From NCBI GenBank assembly GCA_013420905.1, contig JAAXNY010000015.1, forward strand, positions 62,001-126,000: a DNA stretch of 64,000 nt, read 5' to 3'. The notes beneath the pieces were generated by a model. It ran no database searches. It was not told the origin of the DNA and saw only the letters and a list, made by a program, of their open reading frames with translations. The translations under genes were made by a program, and so were the position numbers. This document shows, in pieces, positions 34,871 to 45,886 of this stretch (its first letter is position 1; each line of letters opens with the position of its first letter). The stretch is from Collybia mongolica (taxonomy: Eukaryota > Basidiomycota > Agaricomycetes > Agaricales > Clitocybaceae).

Positions 34871-34948
34871 TAATGGGGTAGTGGTAACCTGGGTCGTTGC
34901 CATTTGACTGACGTCGACCCGCCGGGAGTTCGATTCTCTCTTAATGCA
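34867..34948 (+). tRNA. tRNA-Gly(GCC) with 11-nt intron
   Basis: The 82-nt stretch folds as a standard cloverleaf. The acceptor GCATTAA pairs fully with TTAATGC, discriminator A. The D arm is GGGT/ACCT around AGTGGTA. The anticodon stem GGTCG/CGACC holds TTGCCA, an 11-nt insert, then T. The variable loop is CGCC. The T arm is GGGAG-TTCGATT-CTCTC. Removing the insert after position 37 leaves exactly 71 nt, the usual length of tRNA-Gly, with anticodon GCC. The internal A and B boxes are recognisable. Confidence 0.88.
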
Positions 34949-35118
34949 ATATCTTTTTTTACTGTCGGATATGTGATATTTGTGGGGAGGGGCAATGATT
35001 ACCTACTCCGCGTTCATAATACAAGTAAACAAATGACAAATTTGGAGAGATTTTGTGACCCACTCAATGTTTTATGCTTTTGGGAGAACATTCTGAGGAA
35101 ATAAAACATGTCAAACTA

Positions 35119-36477
35119 CAGTTGCAGACAAGCAAAGCCCTCCAAAAAATGTGACACTTTTACTGGGACCCAATCACTTGTGAGAAAGTGCTAAAACTGC
35201 ATAAACATCATATTTAGGACCTAATGACTTAGTTTACATGAACCGATTTCTCATAAATTGAGTTTTAAAAAATGGGCCCCCAAAAATATTGGCCAGGCAC
35301 AAAAAAAATACCTAAAATCACCTTAAATAGTGCAATTGACTCCTTTCTTCATTCCAAATATGATTCTGAAATAACATTTCCATTTCCATGGGTGGTTCCA
35401 CTAAAATTAATTCCCCAAAAAGTCTGAATATTGCCTGCTGCAGTGCTCCTCCAGATGCAAATAGCTATGGGATGCAAGCCCAAACAGAAGAGAAACATTT
35501 CTGGTCTTCAAAATCAGCCTAAGGCTCCCTCACCACCCCTGGAATCATGTCCACCACCAGAACCAGTCCCTGAAAGCCAGAAAACCAGGGTTGAAGACAT
35601 AGAGGAAGATGTCAAGTGGTCTCCCCAAACAAAATTTGACAGTTCCAAGCTGACTTGGGATGAGTAGGATGAGAGTTCAGATGAAGAGCAAAATGCTCAG
35701 ATGGAGACATTGGGACTGTAGAGGAATGGGGTGAATGGAATGAGCTGGCACAGGATGGGCTTCATGTCAACTTGATGAAGCTAGCCATTGGGAATGGTGA
35801 TGACCCAAGAGATGAGGATTGGATTCCACAGAGTTTGAGAAGGAAGAGGAAAAAGATGACATCACAATGTGAGCCCCCATTGTCTCGACACATCTTGAAA
35901 TAGACTGACATGTGACAGGTGTGTGAATATGAGTGCATCTTTCTGCCCAAATTTCATTGTGAACTGAACCTGATTGAGATGGTGAGTCTTTCATTTGATT
36001 CTCTACCTATTGCTAAACAATCACTAGTATTGGGGATGGGTGAAGTACAGGTATAGGCAGGTTCCTAAAAGGACTTTTGACAATGCAAAAGAAGCAGCTA
36101 TTGCTGCACTTGATACATGTCCAGTTGATGTCATCCAGAAGTTTATTAACCAAGCTTGGTGGTTTATGAGTGCATACTGAATTGGGCTGAAAGGACAAGC
36201 AGCAGCATGGGTGGTAAGAAAACAAAAGGGCCATTGATCGGTTTTGCAAAGGGCCATGATGCACCTTGACACCATCATGTCCTGAGGTCCTGTGTCCCCC
36301 AAAAATGTTGTAAATTTGGTCAAAAATATTGGCCAGCCTAAATACTCATGGGAAAAACTTTGGAGATGTGTTTTTAGACATATTTTGACTTCCTGAGTTT
36401 GAATCTGAAGTCAGAATTTCAGTAGAAATTCTCCTTCCAGAGATATCATTTTGGAGGGCTTTGCTTGTCTGTGACTG
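35119..36477 (+). mobile_element. Mariner/Tc1-like DNA transposon, decayed, with TIRs and TA duplications
   Basis: The ends are inverted repeats of 29 bp: 35119-35147 begins CAGTTGCAGACAAGC and 36449-36477 ends with the complement of CAGTCACAGACAAGC, with only two differences. Each end abuts a TA dinucleotide (35117-35118 and 36478-36479), the target duplication of the Tc1/mariner superfamily. The interior holds two broken pieces of a transposase. At 1359 bp it is probably internally deleted. CpG is nearly absent. Confidence 0.85.
35431..36237 (+). pseudogene. Transposase remnants inside the mariner-like element
   Basis: The N-terminal piece (35431-35667) has a basic and proline-rich leader and ends at a stop after LTWDE. 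The C-terminal piece (about 35918-36237) reads CIFLPKFHCELN, then after a likely 48-nt intron (35981-36028) YWGWVKYRYRQVPKRTFDNA, CPVDVIQKFINQAWWFMSAY and a stop, followed by IGLKGQAAAWVVRKQKGH. This is the end of a Tc1/mariner-type DDE transposase common in agaricomycetes. The stop after MSAY is TGA where family members have Arg, consistent with CGA to TGA decay. The catalytic middle is deleted. Confidence 0.75.
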
Positions 36478-36479
36478 TA

Positions 36480-37915
36480 GTGGAAATTGAAGGACAGTAT
36501 ATGTGAAGAGTTCCTGTCTTGTTTAGCTCTACAGAGCACTGCATCAATGAAAAAATTTAATTATTTTCCATGGGGGTATAGTTTTGAGCTGAGTTTTGAA
36601 TAACAGATTTTTTTATAATTCTTTTTTGAATCAACTTTTAATAATATTAAGTGCAAGTGTACTATGGACAGAACTTGCAGGCATGGTGACCTATTATCAC
36701 TAGCTAGTAAGGGGGCCATCAGGGTGGAGAAATGGTCCGTTATCTCTCCAGGTGTAGACCTGGGTCTAGACTGAGAATACCTGCAGTCCAATGGTATTGT
36801 ACTGATCCATGTGAAGCTCCCAGCACATCTATGGTATGCCTTTGGCTTGGTGGGGCATGGTCCCCTCCCTATGAGTTGGTACCCCCTTGCCACACACTTC
36901 TGGTATTTTCAGGGTCCCCCAGACCCCACCTTCTTTATTGTACTAGTGTCGAAATACAATGTCCACTGATCAATGAATGACCCATACCTCAAACCTGCCC
37001 TTCCTCCCCTGAGACCTCCCAGCTACTTTCCCCCCTGTTCTACACCGATCTGCCTAAGCAGATTACTCCCTCCTAATGAGGTCATCAACTGAACACTGAA
37101 TGATAAACTGACATTCTTCCCAAGAGGTGTGCTCCATGCAGGGACAGTGGCTGATTGGGGGCCAGAGCTCCCTGAGGATCTGCACAAAGCAGAGACAGAA
37201 GTCATTGGCATCCTGAATGTGGCCTGGGAGTTGGCTACATAGTCATGATTGGGTTGCCCAGGCTCCCAGTATGAGCAAGATGGGGCCAACCATACAGTTG
37301 TTATGATTGGCTCTGATAAGGATAAAATTTGGAAGTTATATAAAGGGATGGCAATACAGGCCAATAGAGTGGTCTGATGAAGGGTAATGTCAATTAGGGA
37401 TGAGGAGTTTGGTAGTTTATGCACAACCTAGTGTAGGAGGGACCATTTCCATGGTCAGATGGTGGTGGTAAAGAATCAAAAAGGGTCATTAAATAACATG
37501 TTTCCATATTTGGCTCACTGCTGATTACTATTAGATTTGGTATGTAATTAGTGGCTTGATGTGTCTTGGCTATCTAAATTTCAGACCACAAGCAAGGTAA
37601 CAGACAACAGTGCACCATAGTTGACATTTTCCTTGGCTACAATATGGTTTAACTTCCTTAGTCAATCCTATGTGAATTTTCAGGGGCAAGAGGATCTTTG
37701 TGGCAGATTTTTTGATCTTTTTGATTTCTCCTTCACAGGCCCAAAAAAACATATGTAATTTTGATGAACCTTGAAAAATGTGAGGGAATAGAAATATCTG
37801 CCACAAAGACCCTCTCTGGGCACATATTTTGAACAACTTTTACTATTAGACCAATCCATCATCTTCAGTTTCTGAGCCACCAGTGATGTGGGTCATCAAA
37901 TGGCATTTTTACAGG
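36480..37915. other. CpG-depleted block, probable second decayed repeat
   Basis: This part has only 4 CpG in about 1.4 kb and is AT-rich, like the mariner-like element beside it but unlike all other DNA in the window. No gene or clear terminal repeat could be read. The base composition suggests a long-methylated, inactivated mobile element whose type I cannot name. Confidence 0.55.
37690..37814. repeat. Inverted repeat, 19-bp arms with 87-nt loop
   Basis: The arms 37690-37708 (GAGGATCTTTGTGGCAGAT) and 37796-37814 are inverted copies with one mismatch. They may be the termini of a very small element or a hairpin inside a larger repeat. Confidence 0.7.
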
Positions 37916-38283
37916 CCGGACAAATCACCATAAACAAAGCAAAAATAACCGGCAATTGCCCCTCCCTAGTATTTGTCCTTGCTTTGCAATAGCTTTGCTT
38001 GCACGTGACATCGCGCCAAGTCAAAAAGTGAAGGCGAAATTCCTACATACGGCCAGAATCCGATGCTACAGTGACAAAATCTTTCTCATCCCTCACCGAA
38101 TGGAACCCAAAAGTATAATGGGGGATGCTAAGGCAGGATGTGTCGAGAATGATCTTGACTCAACTAGCGGTGAGTTCCAGAACGCCCCAATTCAAACGGC
38201 CCTGGGAAATGATCCCGAAGGTCATCATGGCGTTAAACTGATGGGAAACCTTTCTTTCCTTGAACCAACGACTATCTCCCGAC

Positions 38284-39464
38284 ATGCCTATGACCACTCG
38301 TACTCGCCGCATGACGCGCAAAACGCGGATAGACATGCATATAGATTCGGATGTCGAGATGGACGAGCCAAAACCGGAGCCAGAGCCAGAGCCAGAGGAG
38401 GAAGAAGGGCCGAATGTTGACATTGAAGCCGTGGGAGAGGCCGAAGGGGATGATGATGAGAATGATATTGAAGAGGAGGACGAAGAGGATGCTGAGGAAG
38501 AAGAGGAAGAAGAAGATCAAATCGAATCCGATGCTGATGACGCTCAACCAGCGTCCGCCCTCTCGCCATCGAAGTCTCGGCTGAAGATAAAGCTCAAAAT
38601 GCCAGCGCAGCGGGAGACACCCGTGGTAGAATCTGAAGACTCGGACAGTGAATCACTCCCGTCTACATCGACGCGGCCCATGACGACTCGGCAGGCTGTC
38701 CTTGCAAGTGTCCTAGACTCGACACATGTGTCCCTCGGCGGGTCTCGCCAGAAGAAGAAACCTCTTAACGAGACTGAACTCGCCCTGCGCAGAGAGGAGA
38801 CCGCCCGGAAAAGGAAGAATTTAAGTGAGAAAAAGTTGGAAGATGAGAAGGTAAGTCTATACCATGTCGCAACGGTCATCACTTAATCGGGCAGGCCGAG
38901 ACAATAAACCGTCTCCTCAAGAAACAATCACGCCCGCGGAATAAACGGAACACGGCCCAGAGGTCCAACGACATGGATGATGTCCCATTGCCGCCATCCT
39001 TGGCTGGCACCCGAACCAACTCCAATTCCAACTCGACATACAATTCCGTTGGACGAAAAAAGGGAAAGAAAATCACCAAATCTGCCGATAACGAAGAGCA
39101 GGAAAATGGAGACGATGACGATGCAATGGAGGGCGTTGAGGAAGAGGAAGGGGAAGGGCCGGAACCAGAAGTCAGGGTGCCGACGATGTACCGCTGGGTC
39201 TCGTCTACCAGGACCAAGGAAGGGGAAGAGCCGACCATGGCGATAACTTTTTCTGTTCCTGTGTCGGCCTTACCCCCCCAGCCTCAGTCCCCCCTTCGTC
39301 TTGAATCAGCTGACGTTAATACTCATCCGTCCCGGCCCAAGATCTGCGCAGCTCCGGGATGTGGTAAACGCATGCGATACCGGGTAGTCAAGGATTGGAC
39401 GAAGGGTGCATGCGGGATCCCTTGCCTCAAGGTCGTTGAAGCTTCGATTGCTGCTGCCGGATAG
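38284..39464 (+). CDS. IES2: INO80 complex subunit Ies2-like (PAPA-1 domain)
   Basis: Two exons, 38284-38850 and 38895-39464 (44-nt intron), give 378 aa. The N-terminus is basic, then strongly acidic with long Glu/Asp runs. The PAPA-1 region shows LALRREETARKRKNLSEKKL and DEKAETINRLLKKQSRPRNK, split by the intron. A C-terminal zinc-finger-like block reads ICAAPGCGKRMRYRVVKDW followed by ACGIPCLKVVE. This order matches Ies2/INO80B, a nuclear subunit that stimulates the INO80 chromatin remodeller. The start MPMTTRTRRMTRK is chosen because Arg/Thr-rich starts are common in the family; an in-frame ATG 24 nt upstream is possible. Confidence 0.9.
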
Positions 39465-39860
39465 CAGCGTCTCCCTCCCCGCCTTCCCATGGAGGCCGGT
39501 CTTTGATACCTGCACCCGCGGCGCGTCTATGTCTTATGTCACGATTCGCCAGACTGTTCCCTCTACCGATTTTGCTCTAGATGCTTCACGTCTACTTTAT
39601 CGCATATTGTTTAGGTTCTGGGATTTCCTCGTTGAGCCGTCTACTAGCGTTCCACGAGTCTTACATGTGTTTAGACAAATGTTCTTTTACCTACGTAAAA
39701 TAATATAGGCATGGTGGGTCAACTGAATTAAGGCCATGTGCAACAATGCAAATACTCTCATTTTGAGGAATGAAGAATTGAAGACCCTCCTGCAATTTCT
39801 GTATTGTGATATCAGCTGACGACGCTCAGACCCCATTAGTTCCACCACCATCACCCGGCC
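39465..39860. other. Intergenic region
   Basis: 3' flank of the Ies2-like gene; nothing else recognised. Confidence 0.4.
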
Positions 39861-40062
39861 TACACATGGGCGTCTCTATAGCACCTTCGACCATATTGTT
39901 ACGCCGAGGCTGTTTTTTATTGGGGAGGCTCAGGCTTGCCTAGGGTGTATAAGCAAGGTTGTTGATTGCCACATTAACTTTGTCATCAGTCAGACGAAGG
40001 ACAATAACTCTGCCGATCCCAGACGCAGCTCTAGACATAATTGTGATTCTTTTCGATTCCAT
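39861..40062 (-). pseudogene. SDR relic, internally deleted tandem copy
   Basis: On the minus strand from 40062 it reads MESKRITIMSRAASGIGRVI and LRLTDDKVNVAINN, parallel to MATESKGVAIVTGASKGIGR and LRLADDGFDIALNN of the intact SDR gene next door. The NAD-binding TGASKGIG has become SRAASGIG. At 39861-39885 it jumps to a copy of that gene's sixth exon (GAIETPM versus GTIETPM), so the catalytic Ser-Tyr-Lys part is gone. Confidence 0.75.
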
Positions 40063-40758
40063 GATGATAATCTGAGAGATAGGGCACCGTTTGCGACATC
40101 TTGTAGAGAAACGGCTGGTAACATTGGCAGGCACGTGTACCATTCATTGTCAAAGCCAGTCGGAATCTGCTGCGTCCCAACTCCTAAATACAGTCATACA
40201 GGCACTATAGAGGGGGTCTTGAGAGGACGAAAGGAAGACCGCCCGCCAAACGACCCCATAGTGGTGGCTACTGATTTCCGCATGAAATTTTATCGAACCG
40301 TTCAAAGCTAAAATATTCATGGACTTCTTCGTGACTGGTCCGGGGTGAAAATAAAGAGCAACGATCAATGCATATCCTAGCTTAAAATTAGACACCTACC
40401 TTTTAGTCCGAATTTGTAAGTACGATAGTGACGGTACTTCAACGTCAAGAATTTTTTTTTCCCGGAGGTTAACCGGTTAAGAACCGGGTTGAGTAGCTTT
40501 CATAGAACAGGGAGAAGAAGGGACAGGCATAGCTACTGTGTAACGACGGCACATTTTGAAAACACAGAGTCTCAAGTGTACTTCACTTCATTCAAGATTT
40601 CACCGGAGGTGATCAACACATTGTACAAGCATTCTGAAAGCAACAACAACTCCAAGCCAGCATATAAAAGGATATCTAACAGACATATCAATCGAGGTAT
40701 ACCCCACCGTTGACAGAAATCTGCTTCAATGTTGGAATTAGTGGGGTAGTTTCTGTAG
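40063..40758. other. Region between SDR gene and its relic
   Basis: No recognised gene; may hold degraded flanking parts of the tandem duplication. Confidence 0.4.
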
Positions 40759-41942
40759 TCAGACACGTACCGTTTGGCCTGGGCAAAGTCAAAAATAATC
40801 AACAAACTTGGTAACTTGGAACCGTGGACACGTACCAGTAATAAAATGAGCTTCTTTCGATGCAAGATACGAAACAAGACTGGCAATATCTGGTGGCGTT
40901 CCCAGATATCCCACACAAGTCTCCTCGGTTCTCTGGGGAGATGGGGATCAATAATTTGAGTTGGTAACAACACCAATAAATCATGACAACGGACCGCAGC
41001 TCGCATGGATTCCCTGTTACCGGAGGTTTGACACACTGCTTCAACTAAAAAGAATGAGACTATGTCAGGCTTGTTACTATTGCCTTACACATGGGTGTCT
41101 CGATCGTGCCTTATATTGTGGTTAGTATGACTGTTCCTCTAGCGAAGATCGTTAGGCTTCTTACCGGGGGCATAAGCGTTGACTGTGATTTTGTGCCAAC
41201 CTAGGTCCTTTGCTTGCGTTTGAACCGTCAGGGCATGATCTAGACTGTAACCGAGTCGCATACCTGCGCTCTGAGTCAAACCTTGTATTGCAAATTTAGT
41301 TGAACAGTATGAACCCATGCCACTGATTCCTATGAACCTGTGAACATTACAAAGCACGAAAACACAGATAACTGCCACCTTTTCTGCCTCCCAGCGAGGA
41401 GGCACCAATTATCCGCCCCCCTCTACCTTGTTTGATCATCTGCTGCGCCGCATATTTGTAACAAAGAAAAGTTCCACGAGTGTTGATGCTGAAAATGTAA
41501 TCCCAATCTTCTGCATTTACTAGGGACCATGAACGTGAGGCAAGCTTTTATTTGAGAAAAACATACTGTCTTGGATAGGGGAGTATTTGTTCCAAACGCC
41601 AGCGTTAGCAACCATCTATGATCATTGAAAGAGCTCAGTTGGTTTTGAAGTGGAATTTTACTCTTTGAAATCGCTTACAACATCGAGGCCCCCTAGATTC
41701 TGAACTGTGGAATCGACCATACGCCTGACGTCTTTTTCGTGAGACACGTCACCGATCGTGATGAAGGTTCGTCGGCCTTTGCGGTTAATTTCTCGAGAGA
41801 GTGTGTTCAGGCCTTCCTTGCTGGACGAGCGATTATTGAGGGCGATGTCAAATCCATCGTCTGCGAGGCGGAGAGCAATGGCTCTACCGATTCCCTTTGA
41901 AGCCCCAGTGACAATGGCAACTCCTTTAGATTCTGTGGCCAT
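40759..41942 (-). CDS. Short-chain dehydrogenase/reductase
   Basis: Nine exons on the minus strand: 41942-41679, 41615-41567, 41519-41379, 41329-41264, 41212-41165, 41109-41089, 41044-40995, 40932-40836 and 40778-40759, giving 251 aa. Classical SDR motifs are present: the cofactor site VTGASKGIGRAIALRLA, MVANAGVW, the Ser block IIGASSLGGRKG, the catalytic YCSTK, and ITVNAYAPGTIETPM. The C-terminal block SLVSYLASKEAHFITGQTV is typical, but the protein stops almost at once after it, where relatives continue with a short VNGG tail. It is a soluble NAD(P)H oxidoreductase, likely of the diacetyl/acetoin-reductase-like group; the substrate is not known. All phases agree. Confidence 0.9.
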
Positions 41943-42925
41943 TGTTGACTCGTAGAGAAAAAGAACACATTCATCATATCTCAGTTCGCGAGAATGTCAC
42001 ATGGGCAATGTACCATGTGTCCAGGGAATGCATGCAACTACCTGGCATGAGAAAGAAGATTAGACATTCATTGCTTCTTTTCCGCAACTCCAAACACATA
42101 CTCTTCAGGATGGAAGTTATGTTGATTTGAAGAGCCGTGGTTACTCATGAAATACCGTACTGCCTTGGCCGTGACCGAAAAGCCGTAGTATCCAGCATGT
42201 TCCAAACGGTAATTGTTGACTACAATAACAGGGGCGGGAGGGTAGGTTTATGTCCATTAGAGAGTGTTATAGGTACTCGCCCGTTCGTCGTTTCAAGATA
42301 AAGTAGCTGTCAACTGGCGTTTATATAGATCCTCCTTATAGGAAATTGCATTTCCTCGATCGGGGTCATGTCTATATGATCTTCATGATGAGAGAACGGA
42401 TGCACAGACTTTCTGAGAAAGCTTATGGACGGTCCTCCACAGTGAATCATGATATTTTTTGATGACCAGTTCAGGTTGGACACGCTCCGTATCGGATGTA
42501 TCACACGACAGCAAGCGTTGTGTACGTGGTACGCGTTGTTGATGCGTCACGTGCCAGCCTGGTTGTCGACGACCACAATCGCCACCAAATCACACTGGGG
42601 AGACACCGATGTAAGTCCATAACTCTCAGGGCTTACATGGAATGATTGCAAAAAAAACTAGCTGTTCGTGGGGCGCACACCACACGTAGTCATAGCTTTC
42701 GAGTTTCACCCACCTTGACTTGGGGCATACGTCGCGATTCTGTGTTTTCCGCGTTTCGCCGTGATATCCATCAATTGAGTGAAGGTGAGCAGCGAAAGTA
42801 CACTCACTGCAATCTACCACCATTGCTGAGGTATTCAAATACAGCGTTACCAATAGTGTTCCAGACGCTGCACAGCAACCCTTAACTTGACCGGAACGAG
42901 GACGAAGGCTGTAGAATTCTCAAAA
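41943..42925. other. Divergent intergenic region
   Basis: Lies between the SDR gene (minus) and the FunK1 gene (plus). An undetected upstream exon of the kinase may lie around 42700-42890. Confidence 0.4.
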
Positions 42926-45886
42926 ATGATCGATGACGATATAACTGCTGGGAACTGTCATCTCGCAGACACAAACAAGTTCCTTAGCAGGCTTTTCCCC
43001 GTCTCATCTTCCATTGTTGATGATGTTTATGAAACTTTGGTTAGAAGTAAAACATATAATCCAGTGCAGCGTACGTGGAAGGACCTTCCAAAAGATTCAA
43101 AGAAGGGAAGCCTGTACTATAAGCCATTTGTGGCGGCCGCCGAATCAATTAGACAAGCATATACGACACGCGACGATGCGGCCGTCTCACTCAGTTGCAT
43201 GTGGATTAACAGGCACAGTAGAGCCCCGAAATTCCGAGACAATGCTACTTCGCTCATTCGACCAGATATCTTATGTGTCCTTGGGATGAACAATGATGAG
43301 CAATTGCAATGGGAAGCATTGACCAATGACCAAGATAAAGTTAACACGGTGCCTTTTCCACTGTCCATCCATCGCTTACATTTACATCAGGAAAATCAAC
43401 TCAAAACAATAACGGCATGGTGGCTTCGGGTCAACGTCGCTGTCGAAATCAAGCCAGTCGACAGTGACGATCTTTTGAAGTATATTAAGCAACTCCTCGG
43501 ATATATGCGTCAAGTTCTGAAAGAACAAGTTGACCGACGTTTTGTCCCCGGGTTCTTGTTTTCTCGCACCCGCCTTTCCATGTGGGTCTGTGATAGGTCT
43601 GGTGTTCTTGGAACTGCAGAAGCACTTGATATACACGAGGTATGTACCTATCTATATCCACTTCTCGCACATTTCTAAACGTATGTCAGAACCCTAAAGC
43701 TTTTATTCAAATTATCCTGGCCTGTTCGTTGTTGCCGCCTCACCGCCTGGGCTGGGACCCAACGATGCGATTGTGCCGATATCCTATCGATCCCCAGAAC
43801 CTTGAATTATTACACTCATATGACTCCCGCATTACATTGGCTGACTATCGTGAATCGTTATATCATACGCACTGGGTTATTACGATGCCGGGGAAGGACG
43901 ACCCAGCGATACGAGAGGAGTATATCACAGTTCGCACTCTGAGTGCTGTGACAGTCGAATCTATGTCAGGTTGTGCGACCACTGTCTGGGCTGTAATTAA
44001 AGTTGTCGATCTGAAGGCCGGCCGGCCCCCCCACAAGGTAAGCCATCTCGAATTACTGGCGAATCGGGACTCATTATGAACACAGATTTATGTTTTAAAA
44101 CAATGCTGGAGACCTACAGCGGGGACTAATGAAGGGGATTTTTTCCCGAAACCAACCGAGATGGATGACATTCACGTCGGCCGCATCCATTCGTTTGAGG
44201 ATGTCCTCCAAGGCGGGGTAGTTGTGGACACCCAGAATTTCGCTCGCCAAAGTCTTGTGCATAGCGCTCCTGCTGATCGATCTCACATTAACGTTAATGG
44301 GAAAAGGGAGAACGAGGCTTTTGTAACTGCTAAAGACCACGAAAGATACCTTGAGATCGTCCTGGCCAACGGCAGACCAGATAATATTGATAGTGGCGAC
44401 ATCCCGCACCCCACTTGGCGCACTGCTACACGAATGCTGTTCCTAGATTATGGGTGGCCTCTGAAATACTTCAGAGACTTGTTAGAGCTGACGAGAATTC
44501 TTGGAGATATTGTAGCAGGTATGTTCAATGCTGTTCTGTACTTTCTATCTAATGTTTTTGTGACGACAGCACATAGGTGGCTGTATTTTAAATATGGCAC
44601 GCTCCACCGGGATATCAGTACTGGTAATGCCCTCATTTGTCCCAGCCGTGATAGTGACACTACTGAGGGTAGACTGATTGACCTTGACTATGCTAAACAT
44701 GTGGACGATGTTGTTGGACCATGGTTATATCAATTAAAGCATGACTCTACAACAGTATCCTCGACTGGAAACTTGCCTTCGAGGTCTTACGAGGGCAGTG
44801 TAACAGAGGCTTTTGGCACTAAGGTCTCTACCGAGATTGTCCATCTTTTACGCGTCACCGAAACCAATCATTTGAAATATGCACGGGCACTGCTGGACTA
44901 TAAGCCAAGCTTGCAAAACCAAGATATTGTCTGCTTTTTTTGTACAAATTTCAACTTGAACACACACTTATATCTTTATAGATATGTGGAAAAGACGTTG
45001 GTTTGCTCGATGAAGTAAGTGTTCACCGTCCACATTGCTTACCTGTATTTCTTATTATATTATTAGGAAGAGGAAATACCAGATTTCATGCAACGCGTGA
45101 CTGAGAACCGGCAGCGGAGTGTATGCTTTACATCACTCCAATATGTTTCATCCATTTAACTATGGTATTATGGCCCAGGCCACCGTCCCGTTTGCAAGCG
45201 CGGAAATACTCACTGGAGAGTCGATGTTCGTTCCTGCTGGGTCCGTGCACAATGCTATTCATGACTTGGAAGCATTATTCTGGGTGTTCACGTCCATGTG
45301 TTTGACAAGGGAAGGACCTGGTGGAAAGCGCCGAAAGGAACTCGAGCCTGGTGCAAGTTCTACTGGAGAAACCCAACCGCTCATCCTCATCAATTACTGC
45401 TTATTCTCCTCAAGCCATATCCACGAATTAGTATATAACAAGAAGATGCTTTTCCAAACAGATCAGTACGAGGAACACGTTATTCCACATTTCCACCCAT
45501 ACTTCGAACCCCTGAAACCGCTGCTCTTAAAGTGGTGGAAAGTCCTCCGACTCGGGTATCAATATCCTATATTCGAAGCAGTACATGAGTGGTTCCTCGA
45601 TGCTATCAAAGACACCATGTGCGAATTGGAGAGAGTCCCACCTGCGATACATCCAGAATCGGAGAAAGTGGACGAGTTTCGTAGGTTAGATCTCGAATCC
45701 CTGCAGTATTTTCCTAGAAAGCCTATCAAAAACGAGACATACGAAGCGACATGGGATTCATCGCCGGTTGTTACCCTCGGGGAGAAACAGGGGTCAGCCA
45801 ATTACCGTGGCAGCGGCCCCACGTCAGATTCACTAAGTCCAATCCGCCAACCAAACCGACCGAAGAAGCAAAGGGTTCAGAAGTAG
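42926..45886 (+). CDS. FunK1 fungal-type protein kinase
   Basis: Seven exons from the chosen ATG: 42926-43639, 43690-44037, 44086-44518, 44570-44928, 44982-45014, 45067-45120 and 45179-45886, giving 882 aa. The N-terminal half is the FunK1-specific region (KFLSRLFPV; HRLGWDPTMRL; VWAVIKVVDLKAGRPPHK). The catalytic loop is LHRDISTGNAL (HRD...N), and LIDLDYAKH stands at the DFG position. Then come VPFASAEIL, IHDLEALFWVF and VIPHFHPYFEPLKPLL, all typical of the family. FunK1 kinases are greatly expanded in mushrooms and linked to multicellular development; substrates are unknown. The true start may lie in an upstream exon, since the frame is open back to 42887. Confidence 0.9.

Noticed and set aside
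41395..41425. Possible 1-nt deletion in the SDR gene at a G run
   Set aside because: Recounting gives six Cs on the plus strand, so the frame GRGGRIIGASS is intact.
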